From the NCBI GenBank assembly GCA_029339505.1, contig JAQISU010000210.1:17482001-17546000 (forward strand): 64,000 nucleotides of DNA, given 5' to 3'. A program made the translations under genes and the position numbers. The DNA comes from Unio delphinus. Lineage: Eukaryota > Mollusca > Bivalvia > Unionida > Unionidae. The notes under the pieces are model-generated. The model had not been told where the DNA came from. It was given only the letters and a program-made list of their open reading frames with translations, and made no database searches. Below, one piece after another: positions 50,759 through 61,100 of this stretch. Each line of letters opens with the position of its first letter. Position 1 is the stretch's first letter.

Positions 50759-53700
50759 CTATTGGTCTTGGACGATGTCTCTTTTTATATGCTGCCCAAT
50801 TTCGACGTGACCGTACGGTAGAGTGAAGTGATTGGGAAGTCGTACTCTTTTTTGGTACACAATTTGATAGACTTTTTCCAAAGGTCGGCTAACGATTTGA
50901 TGTGTGGGTAAACGGACAATCTTATGCGGTTCGTGGGTGGTTACTTGAAACGTTTCATCCTGTCCAGACTGTAAGGCTTCTTGAAGTACGTCAAAGTTCA
51001 CTACTCGACTGGTGCGATAATTGAGAGTCAATCCTTTCACTTTACATTCGGTGTGCATTTCTCCTTGGGGGTCTCGGTATTCGTAGCCGTAATTTTTAGG
51101 ACCAACACTTGCAAAACATAGAATCTTGTCGTCGGGATGTTCATCGGTCCAGGCTCCTAAACGGTCTCCTTCGATGACAGGGTTACACTGGTCCGGCCGG
51201 TGAATGTAGATGCAACTGTCCGTGTCAAAATACAACACACGATCTCCTAACAGTTCTAACACTTCGTACAATTTTAAGCGAGCGTGGGCTGTCACGTAAG
51301 CCGCAATGATGACATTGCCAAATTTGTCGGCTTCTATAAAGTCTAGTTCTTCTTCGTAATTAACTAAGATCAAGTCCTCACGAATGACGTCCACGTGTTT
51401 CATGACTTTGGTTTGGTCCTGAATCATCTGGAAGTAGCGAGAAGGTTCAGACAAATACTCCGTCTTGGGTAAAGACGGTCGTTGTGCCATTTTACCCCAC
51501 AAGCAATTGAGCATCACTTTGGCAAACGATCGCCTTCCTTCGTTTTTCTCGATGTGGTCTAAAGTGATACCTTCCTGCTCCCGATATTTTTCTTTGAATA
51601 TCTTTTGGTCTTCGGGAGTGTGACACCAGGAAGGATAGCCACTAGCTTCTTGTTTTAGTTTTAAAAAGGCATCCACGTAGTCTGCAAAAATACCTTTCTG
51701 TGTCTCGTCGCCCTTGCGGTATTGTTGTGTCTTGGGAAAGTGATAAATTTCGTACACTTCTAACAGTCGGTATCCCAGGTCCAGAGCTTTAAACAATTCC
51801 ACGCTCACCCACGTTCCTGTCATTGCACGTTCTTCCTGACTGTGCTGACAAGGTTGGTCTTGGTTGCACATTTCATCACAAGTGCGACACAAAGGAAACA
51901 TCAGTTTTCCTTGACAATGGTGAGGTAAAACGGGATGGTACAAGTCTGTAGGAGGTAGGACTTTGCACTTGATTAATCCTTCGTACTGTCGAATGTGGTC
52001 CAGGTCAATGTGTTCTGTCATCAATTCTGGATGTCCTACGGGAAAGTGATAATATTTGCACACGTAAGGATACAATGAACACACGTCCAAGTATTTGATT
52101 TCTTCTCCCTTCTCCTCGTCCGCTTCGTACAACAAACAGGTGGCATTCGTCCGTCCTCCGTACAAACTATCCCGAGGGTTCAATGGGTCCACCAGCTTGT
52201 AACTTTCTACGATGCGTTTAAACTCGGGATCGGTTTTCAAACGCTGATCGTACTCGTGTTCCCACATTTCCACTAGCTGGTATCCTTGCTGTTCTAACTT
52301 CAAACGGCGCTGACACGTGAACTGGTACAAATCTTCCATAGTCCGTTGTAAAAACTGATTTTTGGTGTTACGCTGAGGGTAACATAGGGGACATCCGTGA
52401 AATAAGCATCCGTTAAACTCGTATACGATTTGAGGGTTTTCTAAGTCCCACCCATCCACTGAATACGTTCCAATGGTCTTTTCGCCTCCTCCGTTGCGGG
52501 CGTGTTGGATCCATTTGTCTTCCTTGTCGCACAAATAATGGAGCCAGCGTAAGGCTTTGACCGAGTATTGACGTTTGACAAAATTTGTCGTTTGAGGACT
52601 GATGACTGCTAGAGTATTTTCGGGCATAAAGCGTTTTAGGTACACTAAAGAACACGCTTTGGCAATGGTACAAGCTTCTTTCAAAGGATCGATCCCTCCG
52701 TGCTCCATGAACAATTCTCGAAATTTTCCACAACAACGTCGTAAAAATGTCCACGTCAGATCGACAATACTTTAACATTTCTTCTTGAAAGTCAAAAGGG
52801 TCCGAGGCGTGAGTCTGGTACCAAGCGAAGAAAGCTTCTCGTTGTTCGGTGCGCATGTTATCGGGGTCGTAGTCGTCAGCCTCAGGCTAATGGGGTAGAA
52901 CGACATGTTGATTGGCTTCGGTATTGAAAAAGTGTGGAAAATAACCTTTGGCCATTTCTGTCATTCCAAACGTTTTAGGCATACGACTCAACGGCATGGC
53001 CAAGTAACACATCGAATCTTTAAACTGCACTTGTCCAACTTGCATAGAAATGATTTTGGCTCCGTTTAAAGTCACTTGAGGACGTTCGGTACTTTGTTCC
53101 GCATAGTATCTAAGCATAAATTGCCCATCGTATCCCGAGAAATTGTGAGCCATGACCGTGGCATGGCGATGACAATCTCCGTAACGTTCGATGTCTTCTG
53201 GACTCCACGTCTCGTCGATGGGGTTTAGGATCCATTGAGCAAAATTGACCAAGGTGTTTGACCCTCGAAATATTTTTTCACGTCCTCCAGGAATCTTGCT
53301 ACAGTGAGAGCAATGACTAAAGATGGGCTCTTGGATACACTGTTCGCACGCACGGTGAGCCACGCAGAAATTGGGAATATGAATACCGGTCTCTTGCATG
53401 CATTCGAAATCAAAAAAGATAAAATTTCCTTTCTTCTGGGTATCTTCTGGTTGGGGTTGGTATATTTGAATGAAACATTCGTGTTCCAAATCCACGATTT
53501 GGCTACAAATGTGAAATCGTTTCTTACCTCGACAAACGTGAAACTTGGTACTAACGTATGCTTTGTCCACAAGTAAGGCACAATCTCAGAAGCTGACATG
53601 CATTTCTCTGCTGTGAACCTTGCATCTTCAAATGTTTTTGGTAACAGGTAGGACTGACAAAAGTGCGCTGACACACAGGGCAATGCACTCGTACTTGTCC

Positions 53701-54808
53701 TTTGTCCTTTGTCCAGACAAGGTTGTGAGGCCAAATATTCCTCACATTTTGATCCACAATGTTTGTGTTGTTCTCGATTGTTATAACCATAGTCACATTT
53801 TTCACAGTAGTAACCGTATCCCAGGAATGCAGTGATACTGGTAATGGTATCATAATGACCATCGTGATGATAGACGTGAATGTATTTTCCGTCTTTGAAA
53901 TCGTGGCCTCGAAACAAAAGAGGACCACGCACTTCTTGAGGGTGTACTTTCAAAGTGTAACGTGGAGCCAAGACGTCTTGCAATTTTTGCATTTCTGGAA
54001 TACCGCAAGGGACGTCTTTGGATATCCCTGCTTGCTGTAACAGGAGTTCTGCTTCACTTCTTTGTTTGGCTCGACCCGATTTTCGAATAGTTGTTCAGGC
54101 TCTTTTCCATTCTATCGTCTCGTTCTTGTTGGTATACGTTTGTCCCACGACGATGGCACGGGCTAAACACATCTTGTCTTGAGGATTGTTAATTCGGACG
54201 AGGCTTCGCTTCATGCTGCGAAGACTGTCCACCAATAACACTTTTTTGCGTCGTCCGGCCCCCTGGGAAAGAGACACGTGTATCATGAACAGTGTGGCTT
54301 TTCCATCGGTGATTTGAAACTTGTCGTTGGATTGTTGCACATGTTGAATTTTGTCGATGACTTTGGAACGTGTTAATTGTGATGGGCTAGTAAACTCGAT
54401 CCAAACGGGAGACTTTAAATTATCGTGATGAATAGAAAGTCTCAAGCGATCGTCTTCTTTGACTTGACATTGCTGTTTCAATGCAGGTAACACAGAATTC
54501 CACACCTCGGTAATGAACCCGTCTGTATTCTCCAAAGGTACATTGGACTTGAAATCTTTAAACTTTACGGCATACGTGTAAGCCGTTGTTCTAAATTTTC
54601 GAGAGGAACGCTTTTCCGTCTCTCGAATGTGATAGTAATTTTCAGGGTTTACTAAGGGTGGTGCACTTTGCTTGGACGTCGATTGCTTGGGTGTAAATTC
54701 GGGCTCACTCATGTCATCTTCAAAATCACTGGCATGAATTTCAGCCAAGACATCAGCTATTGTGCTTGGCGATACATTACGTTTCATCAGAGCTTTACGT
54801 GGGGTCAT
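50759..54808 (-). pseudogene. polB: Protein-primed DNA polymerase B, copy B (few breaks)
   Basis: About 1,350 codons. The N-terminal extension (54,095-54,808) contains the MCLARAIVVGQ block. It is followed by a Cys/His-rich zinc-finger-like region (CEKCDYGYNN...HC, CPVC...CYQKHL). The 3'-5' exonuclease has NFIFFDFECM (Exo I), NFSGYDGQFMLRYY (Exo II) and CRSDVDI (Exo III). Polymerase motifs are DVCSLYPYVCKY (A), KVMLNCLWGKMAQ (B) and YFDTDSCIY (C), all in the intact 651-aa part at 50,759-52,714. Breaks: TGA near 54,095; a 7-bp tandem insertion near 53,700 shifting the frame; frame changes near 53,560 and 52,735; and TAG near 52,885. It would replicate the linear genome by protein priming. It starts divergently from the zinc-knuckle gene. 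Confidence 0.9.
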
Positions 54809-54834
54809 ACGAAAGTTTTCGTCAGACCAGCCGA

Positions 54835-55253
54835 CGGACTACTCTTCCTCCTATCGAGATAAAAGTCAAGATACTTGCTATATCTGTAAGAAGAAAGGAC
54901 ATTAGGCTACAGAATGCTCAGATCGTAACAAAAACAGAAAAGGGTACAATAGAGACAAAAGTCAAGATACCTGTTATCATTGTAAAGAGAAAGGACATTG
55001 GTCTCCAAATTGCTCTAAGAAACAACAGGAGCAAGAGGAGGGGGAAAGGAATTCTGAACAGGAGGAGGAAGAGGTACCCTCCCCAAAAGGAAGAACCCCG
55101 TCACGTTCACAAAGACAAGAAAAAAGACGAAACAAAAGTGAGGAAGAAGAAGAAGAAGAAGAAGAAGAAGAAGAAGAAGAAGAAGAAGAAGAAGAAGAAG
55201 AAGAAGAAGAAGAAGAAGAAAAAGCTGTGACAGTAAAGAAAATGAAAAAATAG
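54835..55253 (+). pseudogene. Zinc-knuckle, Glu-rich protein, copy B
   Basis: Two CCHC knuckles, CYICKKKGHxATEC (x is a TAG stop here, Ser in copy A) and CYHCKEKGHWSPNC, are separated by a basic linker. A Ser/Glu/Arg segment follows, then a (GAA)n-encoded poly-Glu tract of about 25 residues and a KAVTVKKMKK end. The start is unclear: the frame is open upstream without an ATG. A parallel frame on this strand gives poly-Lys and is an artefact of the GAA run. It uses an AATAAA at 55,345. Nucleic-acid binding is likely. Confidence 0.65.
55142..55220. repeat. (GAA)n microsatellite inside zinc-knuckle gene
   Basis: About 26 perfect GAA triplets in the poly-Glu coding tract. The copy A equivalent is short and mixed (GAG/GAA), so the tract expanded after the copies separated. 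Confidence 0.9.
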
Positions 55254-55344
55254 AAAGAGTGAAACAGAAGAAAACCTATGAACTTTTTAAAAGTGGTATT
55301 GTGTTATGTTATCTTGTGATATTGAATTGTAACGTTTGTACTAG

Positions 55345-55350
55345 AATAAA
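55345..55350 (+). terminator. Poly-A signal of zinc-knuckle gene
   Basis: AATAAA about 90 nt after the stop of the zinc-knuckle gene. In copy A the corresponding site reads AATACA on the minus strand. Confidence 0.5.
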
Positions 55351-55509
55351 CCTGGGAGAAAAACGTAAGTGTCTCTTGGTTTTGATATTATAGAATAGGA
55401 ACCTACACTCACACATTCATTCACTCACACGTACATCATGGGTTTTTTTAAAAAAATAATAAAAAAGGACTTTTGAGTTTTCATTGAATTAGGCAATTGA
55501 AATAGTATT

Positions 55510-55546
55510 TCTTTTCGAAATAATTGGAGTGGCCCTGAAAAGAACC
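55510..55546 (-). terminator. Histone-type 3' stem-loop plus purine box
   Basis: On the minus strand GGTTCT-TTTC-AGGGCC (55,531-55,546) pairs over 6 bp with two G-U pairs. It is followed by ACTCC and the TTTCGAAAAGA box (55,510-55,519). It starts 33 nt after the stop of the coiled-coil gene. Confidence 0.7.
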
Positions 55547-55579
55547 GTTGGTGTTTTGTGTGTTTAAAACAAAACAAAC

Positions 55580-56217
55580 TCAGAAACGGGACGAAATCCT
55601 CTTGAGATGACTTAAGCCTTTGCCACGACCAAGGCCTACTTCGGGACTGGTGGTTCCTGTCAATGATTTGGTAGAAATCACTAACGGTGGAATGGTAGAC
55701 GTAGTCACAGAGAGATCGGGTTGTTTCGCTCGAGAAGGTCTTTTTCTCTTCGGTCGTGATAAAGAAGTCTGATACATTTGTTTCAGACTCCTTAACTCAG
55801 CTAAAATATCTAAAAGTACCGTCGTGACTGTTTGATTTTCACTATTTTCGTTCTGTCTTTGGTCTTCTTTCTTCTCTGCAGCTGCTGTTAGTGTTTCTTC
55901 CTGGTGTTTCCTTCTTGCTTCTTCTTCCTGCTGTTGTATAAGAAAAGCTTGTTCTTCTACTTTCTGTTGTTGTAAAAAGCGCTCCAAGTCTTTTTTTTGT
56001 CTTTGTTTAAATCATCGACGTGTACATAAGAAGATGCAAAAGGCAACGAAGGTTCCGGAATAAACTCTTGTGATGTTACAAATTCCACAATATCCCAGTT
56101 AAAATCCACTTCTTCTGGATGTAGATTTGTCATGACTTTAGTAGTCACTGTTGGCTCATGACTTGCTGACTCTACTCCTGGCTCACTCCAATTCATCGTC
56201 TTCTTACTGTCCGCCAT
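55580..56217 (-). pseudogene. Acidic coiled-coil early protein, copy B
   Basis: Start at 56,217, about 50 nt after a TATATAG box. The N-terminal part (MADSKKTMNWSEPG; later EEVDFNWDIVEFVTS and SYVHVDDLNKDKKK) is in one frame to about 55,985. A frameshift in a T/A run leads to the Gln/Glu coiled coil (EEQAFLIQQQEEEARRKHQ), a hydrophobic helix (LLDILAELRSLKQMY), a basic KRKRPSRAKQ patch and a Ser/Thr tail. About 210 codons. No known family; early regulatory or replication-linked roles are possible from its position. Acidic N-terminus plus coil could be an activator. It ends at a histone-type hairpin. Confidence 0.6.
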
Positions 56218-56436
56218 TATTGACAACTCTGTTTCATCGATTGACTGCGCACAGACACTAGTACCTCTATATAGAAAAGGTGACGTCACAGACTGCTCTC
56301 TTCCGATTGGATGGCTGTGACTGACTTTTGTAACGCACGTTTGGATTGGTCGATACACTCAATCCGTTTCGATCCGCTCTTCCCCTATAAATAGCCGCAG
56401 TACACAGCATTCGCTTCACCTGTTTCGCATTACAAA
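56218..56436. promoter_or_regulatory. Bidirectional early promoter
   Basis: Two divergent early genes share this 219-bp region. A TATATAG (56,268-56,275, minus) serves the coiled-coil gene, and TATAAATA (56,387-56,394, plus) lies 43 nt before the 77-aa ATG. Between them is a palindromic TGACGTCA (about 56,282-56,289), the CREB/ATF consensus, and two CCAATC/GATTGG boxes (about 56,304 and 56,343). Copy A keeps both TATA boxes but not the TGACGTCA. Confidence 0.65.
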
Positions 56437-56670
56437 ATGTGGACTAACATTGAATCGTCAACCCTTGTGTCTAGTATGCTGTTTCGGACTGACACACCCA
56501 TGTATGTCAGATCAGCGTGGAGTGTCATTCATATGACGGAGACAGCCTATTGGAAGAGAAGGGTATACGTAGAAAGACAAGGTTGTTTGAAGAGAGTTCT
56601 CTTCTATGGACCCCTAGTAAGGAGAAGTTTGAGGAAGAGAAGAAGATCTGTCAGATGCCCTCTATGTTAA
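56437..56670 (+). CDS. Conserved 77-aa basic early protein, copy B
   Basis: Intact homologue of 10,765-10,998 with the same length and the same features: a DTPMYVRSAW block, YWKRRVYVERQGC and a basic end LRKRRRSVRCPLC. Differences from copy A are mostly conservative. No known domain; the Arg-rich tail suggests nuclear import or nucleic-acid binding. It is driven by the bidirectional promoter and terminated by a histone-type hairpin 27 nt after the stop. A GTTAAC inverted pair overlaps the stop codon in both copies. Confidence 0.7.
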   Translation: MWTNIESSTLVSSMLFRTDTPMYVRSAWSVIHMTETAYWKRRVYVERQGCLKRVLFYGPLVRRSLRKRRRSVRCPLC

Positions 56671-56697
56671 CAAAATACTGTTAACATTACACATAAC

Positions 56698-56734
56698 GGT
56701 CCTTTTCAGGGCCACTCATAAATCTCGAAAAGAT
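56698..56734 (+). terminator. Histone-type 3' stem-loop plus purine box
   Basis: GGTCCT-TTTC-AGGGCC (56,698-56,713), 6 bp with one G-U pair, is followed by ACTCA and a CTCGAAAAGA box (56,724-56,733). It is 27 nt after the stop of the 77-aa gene, exactly as in copy A. Confidence 0.75.
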
Positions 56735-57055
56735 AGTAGCTTGCTATTGCCGCCATTGTTTTCCCTTGTCCCTCTACAGTCCCCTCTACCTATACCAATC
56801 CTATTTCCCATGTTTCATTTTCCCTTGTCCCTATACAGTCCCACCCTGTTCTATTTTTTTCTTGTCCTTATACAGTCCCACCATGTTAAATTTCCCTTGT
56901 CCCCTTAGCATCCCAAGCTGTTTTGCCCCATAGTATCCCAAGCTGTTTTTGACTGGATTTCCCATTGTCCCTATAAATCTTGTCCCTATAGTATCCCAAG
57001 CTGTTTTTGACTGGATTTCCCATTGTCCCCCTATCGTCCCCTATTACTACTGTCC
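56735..57055. repeat. Subterminal iterated repeats, copy B
   Basis: Many short repeats of tcccttgtccctataca(g)tccca type, with catgtt or aagctgttt phrases. The longest unit (tatcccaagctgtttttgac and about 25 nt more) occurs twice near 56,930-57,030. They are the reverse complement of the copy A repeats (10,440-10,690). Likely the end region of the element. Confidence 0.7.
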
Positions 57056-57060
57056 TACTT

Positions 57061-57195
57061 TAACAATATAATTCCTGATAGCTAACACTAGAATGCATGA
57101 CAGCTATCAATAGAATGCCTGACAGCTAACAATATAATTCCTGATAGCTAAGAATATAATGCATGATAGCTAATAATATAATGTCTGACAGCTAA
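57061..57195. repeat. ~30-bp tandem repeats outside copy B
   Basis: About five imperfect units of the form agctaacaatataatgcctgac. They directly abut the iterons and may be the outermost part of the element or flanking satellite DNA. Confidence 0.7.
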
Positions 57196-57199
57196 CACG

Positions 57200-57540
57200 C
57201 CGTGCGAATGTCTATTTCAGACAATTAAAGGTGTAACTCGCAAAACGTCGTCTTAATTGACACTATCAAATTTATCTAAAATCTATGTGAGCAAAAGATT
57301 TACATCGAATTAAGTGCAAACAACACAAAGCGATCATTGTTCACGAATCATCTGGTTGTTGATTTGATGCTGATGAAGTGCCATAATAAAAAGAAGGTTA
57401 GTGTGGTCTCAATTTCATTCATTGGGCTGTAGCAAGATAGATTTGTTTTAATAAACACAATAACAATAAATACCGTAGTTTATTCAGGTTTGTTTATTAG
57501 GCTTTCTTGGATGTCATGCATGAATTTGGTTATATTGATC
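57200..57540. other. Spacer, nothing recognised
   Basis: AT-rich sequence between the repeats and the LINE endonuclease fragment, without a gene. Confidence 0.35.
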
Positions 57541-57544
57541 ATAC

Positions 57545-58110
57545 GGAGTTTCTCTTTGTAGGAAATAGAGGTGGAGGGTTAGGGACCTATACGTCTAGAT
57601 GGCATATAATGCAGAGGTGATCTGAAGCAAGTTCGTGGGATACAAGGGTGGATTGCAGAATATTATCATCAGGTCTATACAGACACCCGTCTAAAATGTG
57701 ACCAAGTTTATGGGTGGGTTGGTTAACTGACTGTTTAAGATTGAATACATGAATGGAATCTAAGAGTTTTGACGTGTATGGGTTTCCAGGACAGTCAAAA
57801 TGAAAGTTGAAATCTCCAAGAATAATTAGGTTGCCACCTATCGAATTTCCATACTCCAGAAGATTTGGAAACTGCTCCAAAGAGAGAGATTCAGTCAGCT
57901 TGTTTTTCTACTAGGAGGAGGGCGGTAGAGACAGAAAAAATGGACTGACCTTTGTTCCAGTGTGAATGTTGTTTGGACTAGTTTTAACGATGTGTGACAT
58001 AAATTGAAAGTTGTGTTGTTCCTTATCATGGAATTCTTTATGATAAATGATGTCACCAATGGTAAATTCCATTATAACTCCAGGTGACTTTCCCTTTTTA
58101 AATTCCCATT
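57545..58110 (-). mobile_element. Non-LTR retrotransposon endonuclease fragment
   Basis: A minus-strand frame (57,587-57,880) carries APE-type endonuclease motifs: LIILGDFNFHFD, QPTHKLGHILD and ASDHLCIICHL. Upstream (to about 58,110), translation with stops continues a plausible endonuclease N-terminal part including LPPS. It is broken and lacks RT, so it is a fragment. The Asp/Asn/His of GDFN and SDH are kept. Confidence 0.75.
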
Positions 58111-61100
58111 GACGCCAATTTTGATATAGCCATTTTTAACGTGAAGATCCCGTTGTCTCTAAAGTGACCCAATCTTTGTCTATATGTCCAATTTCCCATT
58201 CACTCCATGTTACATTTCCCCGTGTTAAAATGGACTTGACGCTAGTGTTTCCCACGACCGTGACTGAGGTTGCTATTGATACTAATGTGCCGATTAATAC
58301 TACTAATGGAATACATGCTAATTTAAAAGCATATATCAGTGTATTTATGATAGGTTTAGACAAAGACATATACACATTTCCACTGAAACTAACTCGAAAT
58401 TAGGCCCTCAACATAATGTCCCTTTTCAAACTTTATCCAGAAAACAGCATTTTAGAATATCTTGAAATTGTCATTATTGATTTTCAGGAAATTAGAATAG
58501 ATTCTTAACAAACCATTTAAGACTGAAAGATGAAAAGATGAGAAATAATTGTTTAAACATTAGGCCTCGGTAGTCTTTTTGAGCCAATAATCTCTTTGAC
58601 CCGATATACGTTTCTCACACTTGAATTTTGACCAGTGATAGCGGAACGGTAGATTTCATCTATATTCCATTCTCAGCAGTCACTAAACAACATCACAATG
58701 ATATTCATTGTCGACAGGAGCACATAACGGGTTGTTAGTTCTTTACATAATATATGTACTAAGCAGAGATGTTGGAAGGACACACGAATACGGAAATCAC
58801 CCTAAAATGTTTATACGAATTCACGAACTTGGGGAGATCTTATGTACGAACACTCCTGCATATTACTTTATAATCGCACATATAAATCAGTATTCTGTGC
58901 ATTTTATATACAGCTGTTATTTAAATGGTAGCTTTTACATTTTTTTCTCCACGACGTATGTTATACGGAAGTAAGGTAGCGCATGCCGGGACATCTGTTT
59001 CCTTTTAGGTATACGATTCTTTACACATCTGTTTTCTCTTTTATGTATACTATTATGTACACATCTGTTTTCTTTTACGATTTTTTAACATCTGTTTCCT
59101 GTTAGGTATACGATTGATTGCACATCTGAGCTATGGGTCTTTTTATAAATGGTTGTTAAATAAATTTTTAAAAGGTTGTTAAACAACTTTAGCAACGGAA
59201 ATGACGTTTCATAGGGAATAAGATTAATTTTCTACCAGCCTTCCAAATTAGCGTGCATAATCATAAGCATCAGGTGGTTTGATTTAATTTATGTCCTACA
59301 GTTTTTCTTTTTTCCCATATATTTGTCATTATTAGTCTCTCAATAAATTATTCACTAAATTTAAAATTTATTTCGACTTTTTTTAAGCTATAAAGTAGGG
59401 TTAGCACCTATTAAGAAATGACTGAAAATAAATATGTGTAACTCAAGATGTCTGAGTCTAATTTAAATATCAACATGAAATTGCGTTTATTGCATTTGTC
59501 GTTGATAACATCAAAACTGAGTTCTCTGGAAACTTTTTAGTATTGATGGTTGATACGATTTATTACGAAGCATTGAAGCTTCTGGCGTCTCTTATTCGCC
59601 AACAATGTTGGTGGCCATGAATCTTTGTACTGGAAACTAAAGTTAGTTTGCAATAGTTTTCCTTAAAACCCACAACTGAAGCATTTTCTTATGTATATCT
59701 ATATTTTGTGTAACTGCTGGTACGTGATTTTATTTATTTATTGCAAATTTATTTCATGGTTGTACGTTGTACATAATATATTCGTGTACATTACATGGCT
59801 TTAGTAAGAACGCAAATTATATAGGATCGATAAATAGATGTTTGCGATTGTGTTGACCATTATTAATAATAACATTTAATGACGTCATCGACTTAATTTC
59901 TTATTGACTGATGACATTTCCTAGTTTCTGTTTAAAGAAAATTCAGAAACATTCTATTGGTTGGGCTGCTTCACATGAATAAGCAATAAAAGCAAAGAAA
60001 AACTACACGTGTATTATGTCAGTTGATGTATTTCATTGGATCGATACGGCACACATTGATCTACAGTAACACGTGCATGATCACTTAATCCAGTTATTAC
60101 GGATTCTTCATTGAAGTTGAGTTGGAATATTTTGAGCGCTTGCACGGGTCACACCAGGATTATCTGCTGATAGATGTGCTGTCGGTGTCCAGTACATGGT
60201 TTTCCCGTTTATCAGTACACCATCATAGATGAGTTCAGCCGCAAATACACCAAAAGCACAAATCTGATTCCATGTCTTCAAACCTTCGTTATGATATCCA
60301 CCAATACATTTTATTCTAAATATGTATTTGCTGTTATCAACAAGATTATTAATGATAGCAGATGCTCGTATTGTATACATCAACGAAAATATCGTCACCA
60401 TCAGTTGCAAAAGTTGACCAAAAAATGACATGCACCATCTTTGATAAACTCATTATTTGATAAAATCAAGCAATTGTAACTCAAATGGTATTTGTTTTTT
60501 GTCACATTGTAATCTTTCAAGATCTAATTTTTTGTGTGCTCTGGCACAATCGCATATAACCTTGTAGACTCTTCTTGTGTTGCTTCTAGTGATCTGATGT
60601 TGCTTATAGTGAGACTTGAACTGTTTTCCCTTATAGTAATGTGCTTTGTTCCGGGAGAGATTTTAATATTTTCGTTGCAGTAATCCAGCTTCGTCCAATA
60701 TCCCCATGCTATATAGTTATTTTTCTTTAATATATATTAGTATTTCTCCAATTAGACTTTCATCTAATTATACTTTTGGTAATAGTAGTATGAGAAGCAA
60801 ACGTAGAACAATTGATAGCAAATGGGATCATATACACCTTGTGGAAAAAATAGTCGCAGTGATTATTGTGCGATTCATTCACAGAGCGCTCGACGTGAAA
60901 TTACCAGCCCAAGACATCGTCTGGTTTATGGAGTTGATATTAAGGGAAAACCACAGCTAAGTGTAGCTTATGGAGGAAGAAAGAACGTACGTTGAAAAGA
61001 AACTTGGAGATAACAACTGCATGAGATGGCGGGAAATAAAATAATAATAAACACACCGAAGATTACATGAAGAGATACATAGCAAAAACAAAAACTGACC

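Larger units (their letters stand above)
39360..57055 (-). mobile_element. Maverick/Polinton copy B, near complete
   Basis: A 17-18 kb virus-like element on the minus strand with the full Maverick gene set: protein-primed polymerase B, chromodomain integrase, FtsK/A32-type ATPase, adenovirus-type protease, double jelly-roll capsid protein and penton, plus small virion proteins and an accessory block. About ten genes carry breaks, but each usually has only a few, so decay is moderate. The early end lies near 57.06 kb beside subterminal repeats; the other end, near the protease, is not precisely mapped. Orientation is opposite to copy A. Confidence 0.9.

Noticed and set aside
54760..55230. 156-aa Lys-rich frame
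   Set aside because: Wrong frame of the zinc-knuckle gene; the poly-Lys is the GAA repeat read in another phase.
60108..60431. 107-aa minus-strand frame with a plus-strand partner
   Set aside because: No recognisable domain, no promoter or splice context, and the opposite strand is equally open.
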